Notes under the pieces: model-generated
What the model was told of the DNA's origin: nothing
Database searches by the model: none
Seen by the model: the letters and a program-made list of their open reading frames with translations, nothing else
Source: Paraburkholderia fungorum
GTDB lineage: Bacteria > Pseudomonadota > Gammaproteobacteria > Burkholderiales > Burkholderiaceae
Length of the DNA stretch: 64,000 nucleotides
Direction of reading: 5' to 3'
Assembly: GCF_900099835.1 (NCBI RefSeq)
Contig: NZ_FNKP01000001.1
Span: forward strand, 2,108,001-2,172,000
Shown: one piece after another, positions 43,412 through 51,460 of the stretch
Numbering within the stretch: the stretch's first letter is position 1
How the letters are laid out: each line of letters begins with the position of its first letter
Program-made: the position numbers and the translations under genes

Positions 43412-44341
43412 ATGATCAATCTCTTCCAGGCCATGCAGGCTTTCGTCAGGGTCGCGGACTCGGGCAGCTTTGCGCAGGCCGCGGCGAACCTCGGTGTATC
43501 GACATCGGTCGTGACGCGCCATGTGTCGAGCCTCGAGCAGCACCTCGGCATTCGCCTGTTCCAGCGCACCACGCGCAAGGTCGTGCTGACCGAAGCGGGC
43601 GCGCAATACGCGGACGGCTGCCGGGTTTTGCTCGCCGAACTCGAAGAAGTCGAAATGCGCGCGACCACCACGTCGAAGGAAGTCACCGGCGACCTGCGCA
43701 TCGTCGCGCTCGGCAGCTTCTCGCTGTTTCGTCTGACGCCGTTATTCGCCGATTATCAGACCCGTTTTCCGCAAGTGAATCTGCGTGTCACGCTGACCGA
43801 GAAACGGGTCGACCTGCTGGAAGGCGGCTTCGATGTGGGCATCGTCACCGAGCACATGATCCGTTCGGAGTCGCTGGTGGTGCGTCGGCTCATCAACTCG
43901 TACGCGGTGCCGGTGGCGGCCGCCGCGTATCTGGCGCAGGCGGGTCAGCCGCAAACGCCCGCGGATCTCGCGCAGCACCGCGTGATCGGCGCGCCGCTCG
44001 ACACGAGTCCGCAGACGTGGCTGTTCAGGAAGGACAAGCCTGGTCGCGGCGGCAAGGGCAACAAGGAAAGCGACAGCGAAGAAAGCATCGCGCTGGATGC
44101 GTCGCTCACGGTCAACAGCATGATCATGCAGAAGCAGGCGGCGCTGGGCGCGATGGGCATTGCACTGTTGCCGCTCGAAATGGTCGCCGACGAATTGCAG
44201 GCGGGCACGCTGCAACGCGTGCTCGGCGACTATGCGGTGATCAACGGCGATGTCGCGGTGTCGCTGGTTTATCCGAGCCGGGAGTTCGTGCCGCGCAAGG
44301 TCCGCGAGTTCATCGATCTGGCGGTGGGGTATTTCGAGTGA
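43412..44341 (+). CDS. LysR-type transcriptional regulator
   Basis: This 309-aa regulator has an N-terminal winged HTH (MQAFVRVADSGSFAQAAANLGVSTSVVTRHVSSLEQHLG, residues 6-44). Its effector domain belongs to the CrgA/DmlR-like subgroup (LRIVALGSFSLFRLTPLFADYQTRFPQ onward). An unusual Lys/Gly/Ser-rich insert (PGRGGKGNKESDSEES, about 211-226) interrupts the second lobe. It follows the amidohydrolase by 97 bp and is convergent with the GST of the oxygenase operon. The target is not determined. Confidence 0.9.
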   Translation: MINLFQAMQAFVRVADSGSFAQAAANLGVSTSVVTRHVSSLEQHLGIRLFQRTTRKVVLTEAGAQYADGCRVLLAELEEVEMRATTTSKEVTGDLRIVALGSFSLFRLTPLFADYQTRFPQVNLRVTLTEKRVDLLEGGFDVGIVTEHMIRSESLVVRRLINSYAVPVAAAAYLAQAGQPQTPADLAQHRVIGAPLDTSPQTWLFRKDKPGRGGKGNKESDSEESIALDASLTVNSMIMQKQAALGAMGIALLPLEMVADELQAGTLQRVLGDYAVINGDVAVSLVYPSREFVPRKVREFIDLAVGYFE

Positions 44342-44360
44342 ACTCGCGGGGCGGCTTTTT

Positions 44361-45029
44361 TCAGGCTGCTGCGTAGACGCCGGCCATCGTGGTGAACCCG
44401 GGCAGACGTTTGATCCGCGCGATCCAGCGCGACAGCGCCGGATAGTCGATCGATTCGATTTCCGCTTCGTCGAGCAGCGCGACCGGCACGAAGCACGCGA
44501 TATCGGCAATGGTCGGCGACACACTCGCGCAGACGAACGGCGTGCCCGCGGCCTCGTTGAACCAGCAGGTTTCGTCGAGGATTCGTAAAAGCTGCTGCGC
44601 TTTTTTCCTCGCTTCCAGTGGATGGCATTGATCGTGCGGCGGCGTGCCGTGCAGCACCTGTGCCCGCAACGTGAAGACTATGCCGCTCAGTTGCGCGGCG
44701 AAATCGAGCCACGTCTGAACCTGCGCGAATTGCAGCGGATCATCGAGAGGCAGCCAGTGCGTCTGCTCTTCTCCCGGCTCAGTCGTTGCACCCGTATGGC
44801 GTCGCGCGAGATACATCAGAATCGCGTGCGCGCCGTGCAGCAAGGCGCCGTCGGCGTCGAGCACCGGCAGCGTGCCCAGCGGATTCATCGCGAGAAAGCG
44901 GCGCGTGCCGTTCTGTTTCGACGGATAAAGCTCGACACGCACCCGTTCGTATTCCACTCCGAGCAGGCCCAGCATGAGCCTGACCTTGTAGCTTTCTCCG
45001 CACAACTCGTCGTCGTAAAGTTTGAACAT
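44361..45029 (-). CDS. glutathione S-transferase-like protein, last gene of oxygenase operon (NdmE-like candidate)
   Basis: This 222-aa protein has a GST N-terminal domain (MFKLYDDELCGESYKVRLML; NPLGTLPVLDADGALLHGAHAILMYLA with the cis-Pro and glutathione region) and a helical C-terminal domain (VSPTIADIACFVPVALLDEAEIES). It lies 7 bases after the Rieske-ferredoxin gene in the same operon. In the caffeine N7-demethylase NdmCDE of Pseudomonas putida CBB5, a GST-like subunit bridges a Rieske-less oxygenase and the Rieske donor. The same three-part set is present here, so a structural role is likely. An enzymatic GST role cannot be excluded. Confidence 0.85.
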   Translation of the reverse strand: MFKLYDDELCGESYKVRLMLGLLGVEYERVRVELYPSKQNGTRRFLAMNPLGTLPVLDADGALLHGAHAILMYLARRHTGATTEPGEEQTHWLPLDDPLQFAQVQTWLDFAAQLSGIVFTLRAQVLHGTPPHDQCHPLEARKKAQQLLRILDETCWFNEAAGTPFVCASVSPTIADIACFVPVALLDEAEIESIDYPALSRWIARIKRLPGFTTMAGVYAAA

Positions 45030-45036
45030 CGCGGCC

Positions 45037-46245
45037 TCACAGATCGAGCGTCAGCGCGGCACCGGCCGCGCGCGACACGCACACCAGCATGCAGTCACCG
45101 GCCGCGCGTTCGTGCGGCGTCAGAAAATCGTCGCGATGCAGCGGCACGCCGTCCAGCACGCGGGTTCGGCATGTGCCGCACACACCCTGCTCGCAGGAAG
45201 TCGGCACATCGACGTGGTGGTCGCGCAAGGTTTGCAGCAGGCTTGCGTCGGCGGCCACGGTCAGCGTTTTTTTACTGCGCGACAGATGAACCGTGAACGC
45301 GTGATCTTCGACTTCAGTTGCCGTGGCGGAATCTGCGACGCCTGGCGTCAACGTTCGCGCGGGAGAAACGGGCCGGGATACCGCAGACTGCAAGAAAACC
45401 GGCTGCGCGTTTTTCAGTAGCGCGGGCGGAATACCCAGCGCCGTCTGACTCATTGCGGTTTCGCTACTGAGCGGCGGCTCGGCCTGCCACTCCAGTGCAT
45501 CGCGCAACGCGTTGAGACGTTGTTGATGATGCCGCTGCACAGCAATCCGTTCACTAGCGTTACCAGCGGAAACACCCAGCGCGACGCCGTGCAGATACGT
45601 GCGCCCTTCGCGCGCGGGCTGCACGAGAAACACCACACGTTGCCGCGCATCATCGAGTTGTTCGACGACGACCGCACGCGGACCCGCGTCGAACGCAACG
45701 CATTCGGTGGTCGTCCACGGATCGAATGCGGCATGGTCGAAACAGTAGTCGGCGAGCGCGCGCTGCACAGCGTCGCTGGACACATCGAGCGCGACCGTGC
45801 GCAAGCGGATCTGACTATCGAAGTCCGCTTCGCCGTCGAGTTCATCGATTGGCGTGAACGGAGGCGGCGTTTCATCTGTATATGCGATACAGGTCCACAC
45901 AAAACCGTGGCGCACTTCAACCGGCCACGTTTTCACCGCGACTGCGGGCGGCGCGGCATCGGGATGCGCGGGCACGAAGCGACACGCGCCGTCGTCCGAA
46001 CCGAATTGCCAGCCGTGGTACTGGCATTGCAACGCGTCGCCGCGATGATGGCCCATCGACAGCCGCACGCCACGATGCGGGCAGCGGTTTTCCCACACGT
46101 TGATCGCGCCGTCTTCGGCTCGCCAGACAACGAGTTCGTAGCCCGCCAGTTCAGTGTGATAGATCGCGCGTTCGCCGAGCCGGTCCACATCGCATAGTGC
46201 AAACCAGCCGGACGCAGCGGACGCCAACGGGTTCTTATCGGCCAT
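45037..46245 (-). CDS. Rieske [2Fe-2S] protein with degenerate oxygenase domain fused to plant-type ferredoxin
   Basis: This 402-aa protein has a Rieske domain at 10-120 with Cys55-x-His57 (CPHRG) and Cys74-x2-His77 (CQYHGW). A region at 145-255 looks like an oxygenase catalytic domain but lacks the N-D-H-H iron motif (around SSDAVQRALADYCFDHAAF). The C-terminal ferredoxin (315-402) has Cys351, 356, 359 and 389. There is no flavin or NAD(H) domain. It is probably an electron-transfer subunit that lends its Rieske centre to the partner encoded just upstream, as NdmD does for NdmC. The ATG at 46245 overlaps the preceding gene by 11 bases. Confidence 0.88.
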   Translation of the reverse strand: MADKNPLASAASGWFALCDVDRLGERAIYHTELAGYELVVWRAEDGAINVWENRCPHRGVRLSMGHHRGDALQCQYHGWQFGSDDGACRFVPAHPDAAPPAVAVKTWPVEVRHGFVWTCIAYTDETPPPFTPIDELDGEADFDSQIRLRTVALDVSSDAVQRALADYCFDHAAFDPWTTTECVAFDAGPRAVVVEQLDDARQRVVFLVQPAREGRTYLHGVALGVSAGNASERIAVQRHHQQRLNALRDALEWQAEPPLSSETAMSQTALGIPPALLKNAQPVFLQSAVSRPVSPARTLTPGVADSATATEVEDHAFTVHLSRSKKTLTVAADASLLQTLRDHHVDVPTSCEQGVCGTCRTRVLDGVPLHRDDFLTPHERAAGDCMLVCVSRAAGAALTLDL

Positions 46246-47161
46246 GAGTCGTTCCATAAGTAATCTGTTGCGCCGACAGCCAGCGGCGATACGCGACCGA
46301 CATCGCATCGGCCCGCACCGGATGTTCGATGCCCGCGCCGAGCGGCAGGCGCTTCGGCACCTGGTTCACCAGAATCTTGATGTCCTGCGCGAAGATGGTT
46401 TGCTGGAAGCCGCGCAATTCGTCGTCGCTGCTGGCGTCATCGAGATAGCTCATGACCGTGTGAGCGATGCAGCGCTCTTCGTCGACCGGCTGCACGAACA
46501 GCGCAATCACGTCGAAACGTTCGGGCTGCGGCGGGCAGGTCTTGTACAGAATCGCGCAATACGGACGCGCGACGCGATACACGTACTGCACGTCGAGCGC
46601 GGCGCCTGCCGTCATTGCCGCGCGCGGCTGGTAAAAGCGGCAGTCGTGCGCGTATAGCTCGTCATTGATTTCGTCCCGCTCGATACGATACGGCGCGACT
46701 TCCGTGTACGGTTCGACGCCGAGATAGCCCGTATGCACGAACGGAAAGTGGCCCATGTCGAGGAAGTTTTCGACCGCGCGCAAACCGCTCACGTGCACGC
46801 TGAACGCCCCGGCGTGCAGCAAACGGCGCTCGGGTTCGTCGGCCTCGGGAATCGCCAGAAGATCGCGGCGCGGCTCGCCGAGGCAGACCCACAGCACGCC
46901 GTAGCGCGCCTTTGCGTGGCAGTGAGCGAGCGTGTCGAGTCGCCATGCGCGGTAGCGGTCCGTCGTGCTGGCCGATGCCGATGCCGACGCGTCGACGCCA
47001 AGACCGAGATCGACGCCCAGCAACCGCGTGCTCATCACCGCAGGTGCAGTGCCGGATACGCCGAACGCATCCAGCGCCGCCACCGGATGCCAGTCGTTCC
47101 ACACGACCGGATCGCGCATCGCATCGTCCACTGCTGCCGACACACTGTTTGCATCACTCAT
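46235..47161 (-). CDS. Rieske-type oxygenase catalytic subunit lacking the Rieske cluster
   Basis: This 308-aa protein has the mononuclear iron motif Asn132-x2-Asp135-x2-His138-x4-His143 (ENFLDMGHFPFVH) and a downstream NQVPKRLP segment, so the catalytic domain is intact. Where the Rieske domain should be (residues 25-95), framework parts remain (STRLLGVDLGL; ARYGVLWVCLGEP) but no CxH or CxxH pair. It therefore needs an external Rieske centre, most likely that of the overlapping downstream gene. This is the NdmC arrangement. The reaction may be N- or O-dealkylation or hydroxylation of a heterocycle. The ATG at 47161 has GGAG six bases upstream. Confidence 0.88.
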   Translation of the reverse strand: MSDANSVSAAVDDAMRDPVVWNDWHPVAALDAFGVSGTAPAVMSTRLLGVDLGLGVDASASASASTTDRYRAWRLDTLAHCHAKARYGVLWVCLGEPRRDLLAIPEADEPERRLLHAGAFSVHVSGLRAVENFLDMGHFPFVHTGYLGVEPYTEVAPYRIERDEINDELYAHDCRFYQPRAAMTAGAALDVQYVYRVARPYCAILYKTCPPQPERFDVIALFVQPVDEERCIAHTVMSYLDDASSDDELRGFQQTIFAQDIKILVNQVPKRLPLGAGIEHPVRADAMSVAYRRWLSAQQITYGTTHGR

Positions 47162-47171
47162 AGCCGCTCCG

Positions 47172-48338
47172 TTATTGCGCGACGCTGCCCTGCACGCCGT
47201 CGACAAACCAGTTTATCCGGTTGGTATCGTCCGCGGAAAGCACGGTGCCGGCGGGCACGCGCAGTTTGCCGCTCTGGTCTTTCAGCGGACCCGCGAACGG
47301 ATCGAGCTTGCCCGCCACCAGTGCCGCGCGTTTCTCCGCAAGCGCGCGCTGCGCGTCCGCCGGCACCGCCGACGTGTTCACGTGCACGAGGTCCGTGATG
47401 CCTTCTTTCACACCCCAGTACACCGGTTTATTGGTCCACGTGCCGCGCTTCACTTCGTCGATCACCTTGCTGTAATAGATGCCCCAGTCGTACGCGACCG
47501 AGCCCAGATGCGCATGCGGCCCCCACTGGCTCATATCCGAATCCCAGCCGAATGCGTGGACTTTGTGCTGCTCGGCGACGGCCATCGTCGCGGTGGAATC
47601 GGTGTTCTGCATCAGCACGTCGGCGCCGAGTCCGATCAGCGTTTCGGCGGCCTGGCGTTCCTTGCCCGGATCGAACCAGCTATTGATCCACACCACCTTG
47701 ACGGTCGTCTGCGGCGCGACCGATTTCGCGCCGAGCGCGAACGCGTCGATATTGCGGACCACTTCGGGAATCGGCACCGACCCGACAAAGCCGAGCGTGT
47801 GCGATTTCGACACATACCCCGCGACCACACCCGCGAGGTACGCGGACTCATACACCTTGCCGTTGAAGTTGCCGAGGTTCGGCGCGCTCTTGTAGCCGGA
47901 GCAATGCAGGAACACGGTGTCCGGGTAGTCGTGCGCGACCTTCATCATCGAGTCCATGTAGCCGAACGACGTGCCGATCACGATCTTGTCGCCCTTCGCC
48001 GCACGATCGCGAAACACACGCGCCGCGTCCGCGTTTTCGGGGACGTCGTCGATGCGCGTCACCTTGATCTGCGAGCCGAGCTGCTTCTCCGCCGCGCCGA
48101 TGCCGAGATCGTGCGCGTGGGTCCAGCCTGCGTCGCCAGGGTTGCCGAGGTAGACGATGGAAACGTCGAGCGGCGCATCGGCGGCGTCAGCGGGTGCGCT
48201 GGCGGCCGCGAACGTGCCGCACAACGCGACGACCAGCGCGCCATTCGCAAGCTGCGCGAAGCGGGTTGAAAAGCATGTAGCGATGCTTGCAGAAGTGCGT
48301 GCGGACAAAAACCGGCCAGGGCGAGGAAGTCGGATCAT
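47172..48338 (-). CDS. BMP-family (PnrA-like) periplasmic substrate-binding protein
   Basis: This 388-aa protein has a signal segment (LANGALVVALCGTFAAASAPADAADA) and a Bmp/PnrA-like type I binding fold. Markers are VSIVYLGNPGDAGWTHAHDLGIGAAEKQLG, GDKIVIGTSFGYMDSMMKVA, VFLHCSGY and NFNGKVYESAYLAGVVAGY. The family binds nucleosides, purines and related compounds for ABC import. No permease or ATPase gene is in the window, so its transporter is elsewhere. It lies 10 bases before the catalytic oxygenase gene, which points to a nucleobase-like substrate for the operon. Confidence 0.9.
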   Translation of the reverse strand: MIRLPRPGRFLSARTSASIATCFSTRFAQLANGALVVALCGTFAAASAPADAADAPLDVSIVYLGNPGDAGWTHAHDLGIGAAEKQLGSQIKVTRIDDVPENADAARVFRDRAAKGDKIVIGTSFGYMDSMMKVAHDYPDTVFLHCSGYKSAPNLGNFNGKVYESAYLAGVVAGYVSKSHTLGFVGSVPIPEVVRNIDAFALGAKSVAPQTTVKVVWINSWFDPGKERQAAETLIGLGADVLMQNTDSTATMAVAEQHKVHAFGWDSDMSQWGPHAHLGSVAYDWGIYYSKVIDEVKRGTWTNKPVYWGVKEGITDLVHVNTSAVPADAQRALAEKRAALVAGKLDPFAGPLKDQSGKLRVPAGTVLSADDTNRINWFVDGVQGSVAQ

Positions 48339-48384
48339 GACGAGGTTCCAGTAGTAAGCGAAGGGGAAATCGTGGTGGTTTTCT

Positions 48385-49203
48385 TCAGCGGGGCTGAGAT
48401 GTAGCGCCGTCGGCACGAATGCCGATTTCAGCGAGCGCGTCGCATACCAGCGTCGCCAGTTCGGCGGGACGCGCGAGTTGCGGCACGTGACCGCAATCGA
48501 TCGAGCGCACCATCGCGCCCGGCACGAGCGCCTGCATCCTGCGTTGCAGAGGCAGCAACACTGAGCGGTCGCGCAGCGCTTCGACATAAATGCGCGGGAC
48601 ATGGCCGAAACGTCCGGCGCTCAGCGTCGTCAGCAAGGCACGGCCGCTTTCCCGTTGCGGCGTGAGTTTCGCGGCGGCGCGTTCAGCGGCTTCGTGCGGG
48701 CAGTCGTGCAGAAAGATTTCCAGCGCGGCCGCGGCGGGCACAACGGTGACCGTACGATCCTCGCTCCATTGCAGATACGGCGCGATGCCTGCGGCGTTCG
48801 GCACGGCGGCGGCACTGGCGTCGACGAGGTCCGCGTAACCCATGCCGGCGGGCAGCATCATTCCGGCGACGTACACGAGGCACGCGACCCGCTCCGGCAG
48901 CGCTTCGGCGAGTTGCGATGCGGGCACGCCCGCGCCGCTGTGCGCGACCACGACGACCGGGCCGTCGAATCTGTTCAGGGCTTCGGTCAACGCGTCGACA
49001 TAGGTTTGCAGCGTGATTTCGACGCCGGCGTCGCGTTCGGGATCCGCGCCGTTGCCCGGCAGATCCACCGCCTTGCAGGTCCAGCCGCGCGCGGTCATTT
49101 CCGGCAACCAGGCGTCCCATGCCCAACTGCCCTGCCACGCGCCGTGGATCAGCAGCATGCCGGCCACGTGCGACGATTCTGTCGATTGAACGGCGGCGGT
49201 CAT
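48385..49203 (-). CDS. alpha/beta hydrolase
   Basis: This 272-aa cytosolic hydrolase has an oxyanion segment LLIHGAWQGSWAWDAWLP, a nucleophile elbow AHSGAG with Ser89, and a late His in CGHVPQLARP. An EstC/salicylic-acid-binding-like AB_hydrolase_6 fold is expected. The ATG at 49203 overlaps the stop of the upstream dioxygenase gene (ATGA). It may cleave an ester or amide in the same pathway. The substrate is unknown. Confidence 0.87.
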   Translation of the reverse strand: MTAAVQSTESSHVAGMLLIHGAWQGSWAWDAWLPEMTARGWTCKAVDLPGNGADPERDAGVEITLQTYVDALTEALNRFDGPVVVVAHSGAGVPASQLAEALPERVACLVYVAGMMLPAGMGYADLVDASAAAVPNAAGIAPYLQWSEDRTVTVVPAAAALEIFLHDCPHEAAERAAAKLTPQRESGRALLTTLSAGRFGHVPRIYVEALRDRSVLLPLQRRMQALVPGAMVRSIDCGHVPQLARPAELATLVCDALAEIGIRADGATSQPR

Positions 49204-50177
49204 CCGTAGGTTCTCCGGTAGCAGGCTTCGAGATGACCGGCCACGGTGATCGGCGGATACTTCGGCGCTTCGCCCGGTTCGGTGCAGCCCGGCAGACACT
49301 CGACCACGTAGTCGGGACGTCCAGTGAAGAAGAACGGGATCGAGTAGCGCTCGCGCCCCGATGCATTGACCACGCGATGCAGCGTCGAGCGATAGCGGTC
49401 ATTGGTCCAGCGCGCGATCATGTCGCCGAGATTGACGACGAAGGTGCCCGCGAGCGGCGGCACATGAATCCAGCCGCTGTCGCCGTCCTGCACCTGCAAA
49501 CCGCCGCTGCCGTCCTGCCAGAGCAGCGTCAGGCAGCCGAAATCGGTATGCGCGCCGCAGCCCTTCTGGTCCGGCAACGCCTGCGCCGGTTGCGGCGGAT
49601 AGTGCAACAGACGCAGTGTCGCCATCGCGTCGTCGCAGAACACGTCGAAATGATCCTCGGGCAGATCGAGCGACAGCGCGAGACCGCGTGTCAGCCGCCT
49701 GGAGAGGTCGTACAGCGCGGCGAAATACGCTTCCATCGCCGGACGAAAACCCGCCGACTGCTGCGGCCACTGGTTCGGCCCGCAATTGAACGCGCGCGCC
49801 ACCACTTGCGGATGATCCAGCGGCAGTTCGTTGCCGATATAAAAACCTTCCTTCAGATCGGGCGGCGTGCCTGCCTCCAGCACCTGTCCGCGCAACGGCT
49901 CATAGCCGCGATTGCAGAACGACTTCGCTTTATCGACTAGGCGTTTTTCGGCGTCGTCGAGCGCGAAGAAACGTTCGGCTTCGAGGCGCGCGGCGTCGAT
50001 CAGCGCGTCGGCGACGCCATGATTGGCGATGTAGAAAAACCCTTTGTCGATGCAGGCAGCATGCAGCGCGGCGCCGACGGCCGCACGCTGCCGCCGATCC
50101 GGCGACGCGAGCCCCGCGACGTCGATGACAGGCAGGCTCGTATGCGGCACCGCTCTGGCTGATAGCACTTCGGACAT
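49200..50177 (-). CDS. isopenicillin N synthase-family 2OG/Fe(II) dioxygenase
   Basis: This 325-aa enzyme has an N-terminal DIOX_N region (SLPVIDVAGLASPDRRQRAA; CIDKGFFYIANHGV). The jelly-roll core holds the iron ligands His210-x-Asp212 (AHTDFGCLTLL) and His267 (STLHRVVN) and the 2-oxoglutarate anchor Arg277-x-Ser279 (RYS). The start has a perfect GGAGG. It opens the six-gene minus-strand operon. The family oxidises many small molecules, including heterocycles. Operon context suggests a catabolic hydroxylation or dealkylation step. Confidence 0.92.
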   Translation of the reverse strand: MSEVLSARAVPHTSLPVIDVAGLASPDRRQRAAVGAALHAACIDKGFFYIANHGVADALIDAARLEAERFFALDDAEKRLVDKAKSFCNRGYEPLRGQVLEAGTPPDLKEGFYIGNELPLDHPQVVARAFNCGPNQWPQQSAGFRPAMEAYFAALYDLSRRLTRGLALSLDLPEDHFDVFCDDAMATLRLLHYPPQPAQALPDQKGCGAHTDFGCLTLLWQDGSGGLQVQDGDSGWIHVPPLAGTFVVNLGDMIARWTNDRYRSTLHRVVNASGRERYSIPFFFTGRPDYVVECLPGCTEPGEAPKYPPITVAGHLEACYRRTYG

Positions 50178-50319
50178 TGCGCCTCCTTTGAACCGGTCGA
50201 TTCCGTTGCAACCGAGTTTAGGGGGCGGCGGGTGTCCAATAAAGCGCAGAAAAACGTGCATGCCGATGCCGAAACGGCATCAGGCGGCTCGTGCAAAATA
50301 AAGGTTCGGTTCGAACGGG

Positions 50320-51330
50320 TCAGATTGCCGGTTCGTCGTCCTCGCGGTCGGCCAGCGCCTCCGCCAGCAAGCGGACGAAAGCGTCCAGCGCGGGCGTCAG
50401 CGTGCGGCCCGCTCTCGCGTAAGCGCCCAGTTCCGACACCAGCGGACGCGGCGAGCGCAGCGGAATATGCTTCAGCGTGCCGTCGGCGAGATCGCGTTCG
50501 AGACCGAGTCGGGTCTGGAATCCGACACCGCGTCCGCGAGCCGCCATGCGCCGCATCAACTCGATCGAATCGCTTTCGAGCACCGTTTGCAGCGGCTTCG
50601 CGTAGTGCCGGATCAGCGGTTCGAGCAGCCCGCTGATCGACAGTTGCGCGTTGCCCAGAATCAGCGGAAAGCGCGCGCACTGCGCGAACGTCACACTGGT
50701 TTCGCCCGCCAGCGGATGATCGGCGGCGACGATCGCGCCCAACTGGAACCGCCCGACCGCGAGCTGTTGCAGATCGCTCGTGCGCGGCAGCGAAAACGCG
50801 AGCCCGAGGTCGGCGTCGCCATCGAGAATCGTGCGGGCAATCGTCGCCGAACCGGCGGTATGCACCTGAAAACGTATCGCCGGATAACGCGTCAGCATCC
50901 GCTCGACCAGGTCCGGCAGAAAGCTGGAGTTGAGTCCCTCGACCGTGACGATGCTGATCTCGCCGCGCCGGATTCCGCGCAGCGCATCCATTTCGCTTTC
51001 GAACCGGCGCGCGTCCTGCAACACGGTGATCACGTGCCGCGCAAATACTTCGCCCGCGGCGGTCAACGAGAGTCCCGACGCGAGCCGCTCGAACAGTTGC
51101 GTGCCGACTTCCGCTTCGAGTTTCAGCAATTGCCGGTTCACCGCCGACGACGCCACATGCATCTGCCGCGCCGCTTCCCGGATCGAACCGCAGCGGCGGA
51201 TTGCATCGAAATAGCGCAGCGAGCGGGCGTGGATGTGCCAGGCGAGGGTATCGGCGGGGGTCGGCTTCGGCATGGTTGGTCGTGCGCTTGCGTGGTGGTT
51301 GTGCCCATGATGGACTGGACCGACCGGCAT
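50320..51330 (-). CDS. LysR-type regulator upstream of the oxygenase operon
   Basis: This regulator of about 336 aa has an HTH at LRYFDAIRRCGSIREAARQMHVASSAVNRQLLKLEAEVG and an effector domain (ISIVTVEGLNSSFLPDLVERML onward). Start 51330 is chosen for its GGAG site. It gives a His-rich N-terminal extension (VHHGHNHHASARP) before the family's usual start at 51273. It is transcribed in the same direction as the operon, 142 bp ahead of the dioxygenase, and is the likely regulator. The inducer should be the pathway substrate. Confidence 0.88.
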   Translation of the reverse strand: MPVGPVHHGHNHHASARPTMPKPTPADTLAWHIHARSLRYFDAIRRCGSIREAARQMHVASSAVNRQLLKLEAEVGTQLFERLASGLSLTAAGEVFARHVITVLQDARRFESEMDALRGIRRGEISIVTVEGLNSSFLPDLVERMLTRYPAIRFQVHTAGSATIARTILDGDADLGLAFSLPRTSDLQQLAVGRFQLGAIVAADHPLAGETSVTFAQCARFPLILGNAQLSISGLLEPLIRHYAKPLQTVLESDSIELMRRMAARGRGVGFQTRLGLERDLADGTLKHIPLRSPRPLVSELGAYARAGRTLTPALDAFVRLLAEALADREDDEPAI

Positions 51331-51393
51331 CAGTGAATCTCCGGCCCGACAGGATGATACGTTTTCGACCTGGCTGTATCGAGCGCGCAATAA

Positions 51394-51422
51394 AAAAGCG
51401 CACTGCCCGCCAGTGCGCTTTT
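51394..51422. terminator. intrinsic terminator after phnX
   Basis: AAAAGCGCACTG and CAGTGCGCTTTT pair perfectly around CCCGC. It lies 39 bp beyond the phnX stop on the minus strand and separates phn genes from the next LysR gene. Confidence 0.9.
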
Positions 51423-51460
51423 CGCCCTACTACAGCACCGCCATTCGAGGCGTCACGCCA

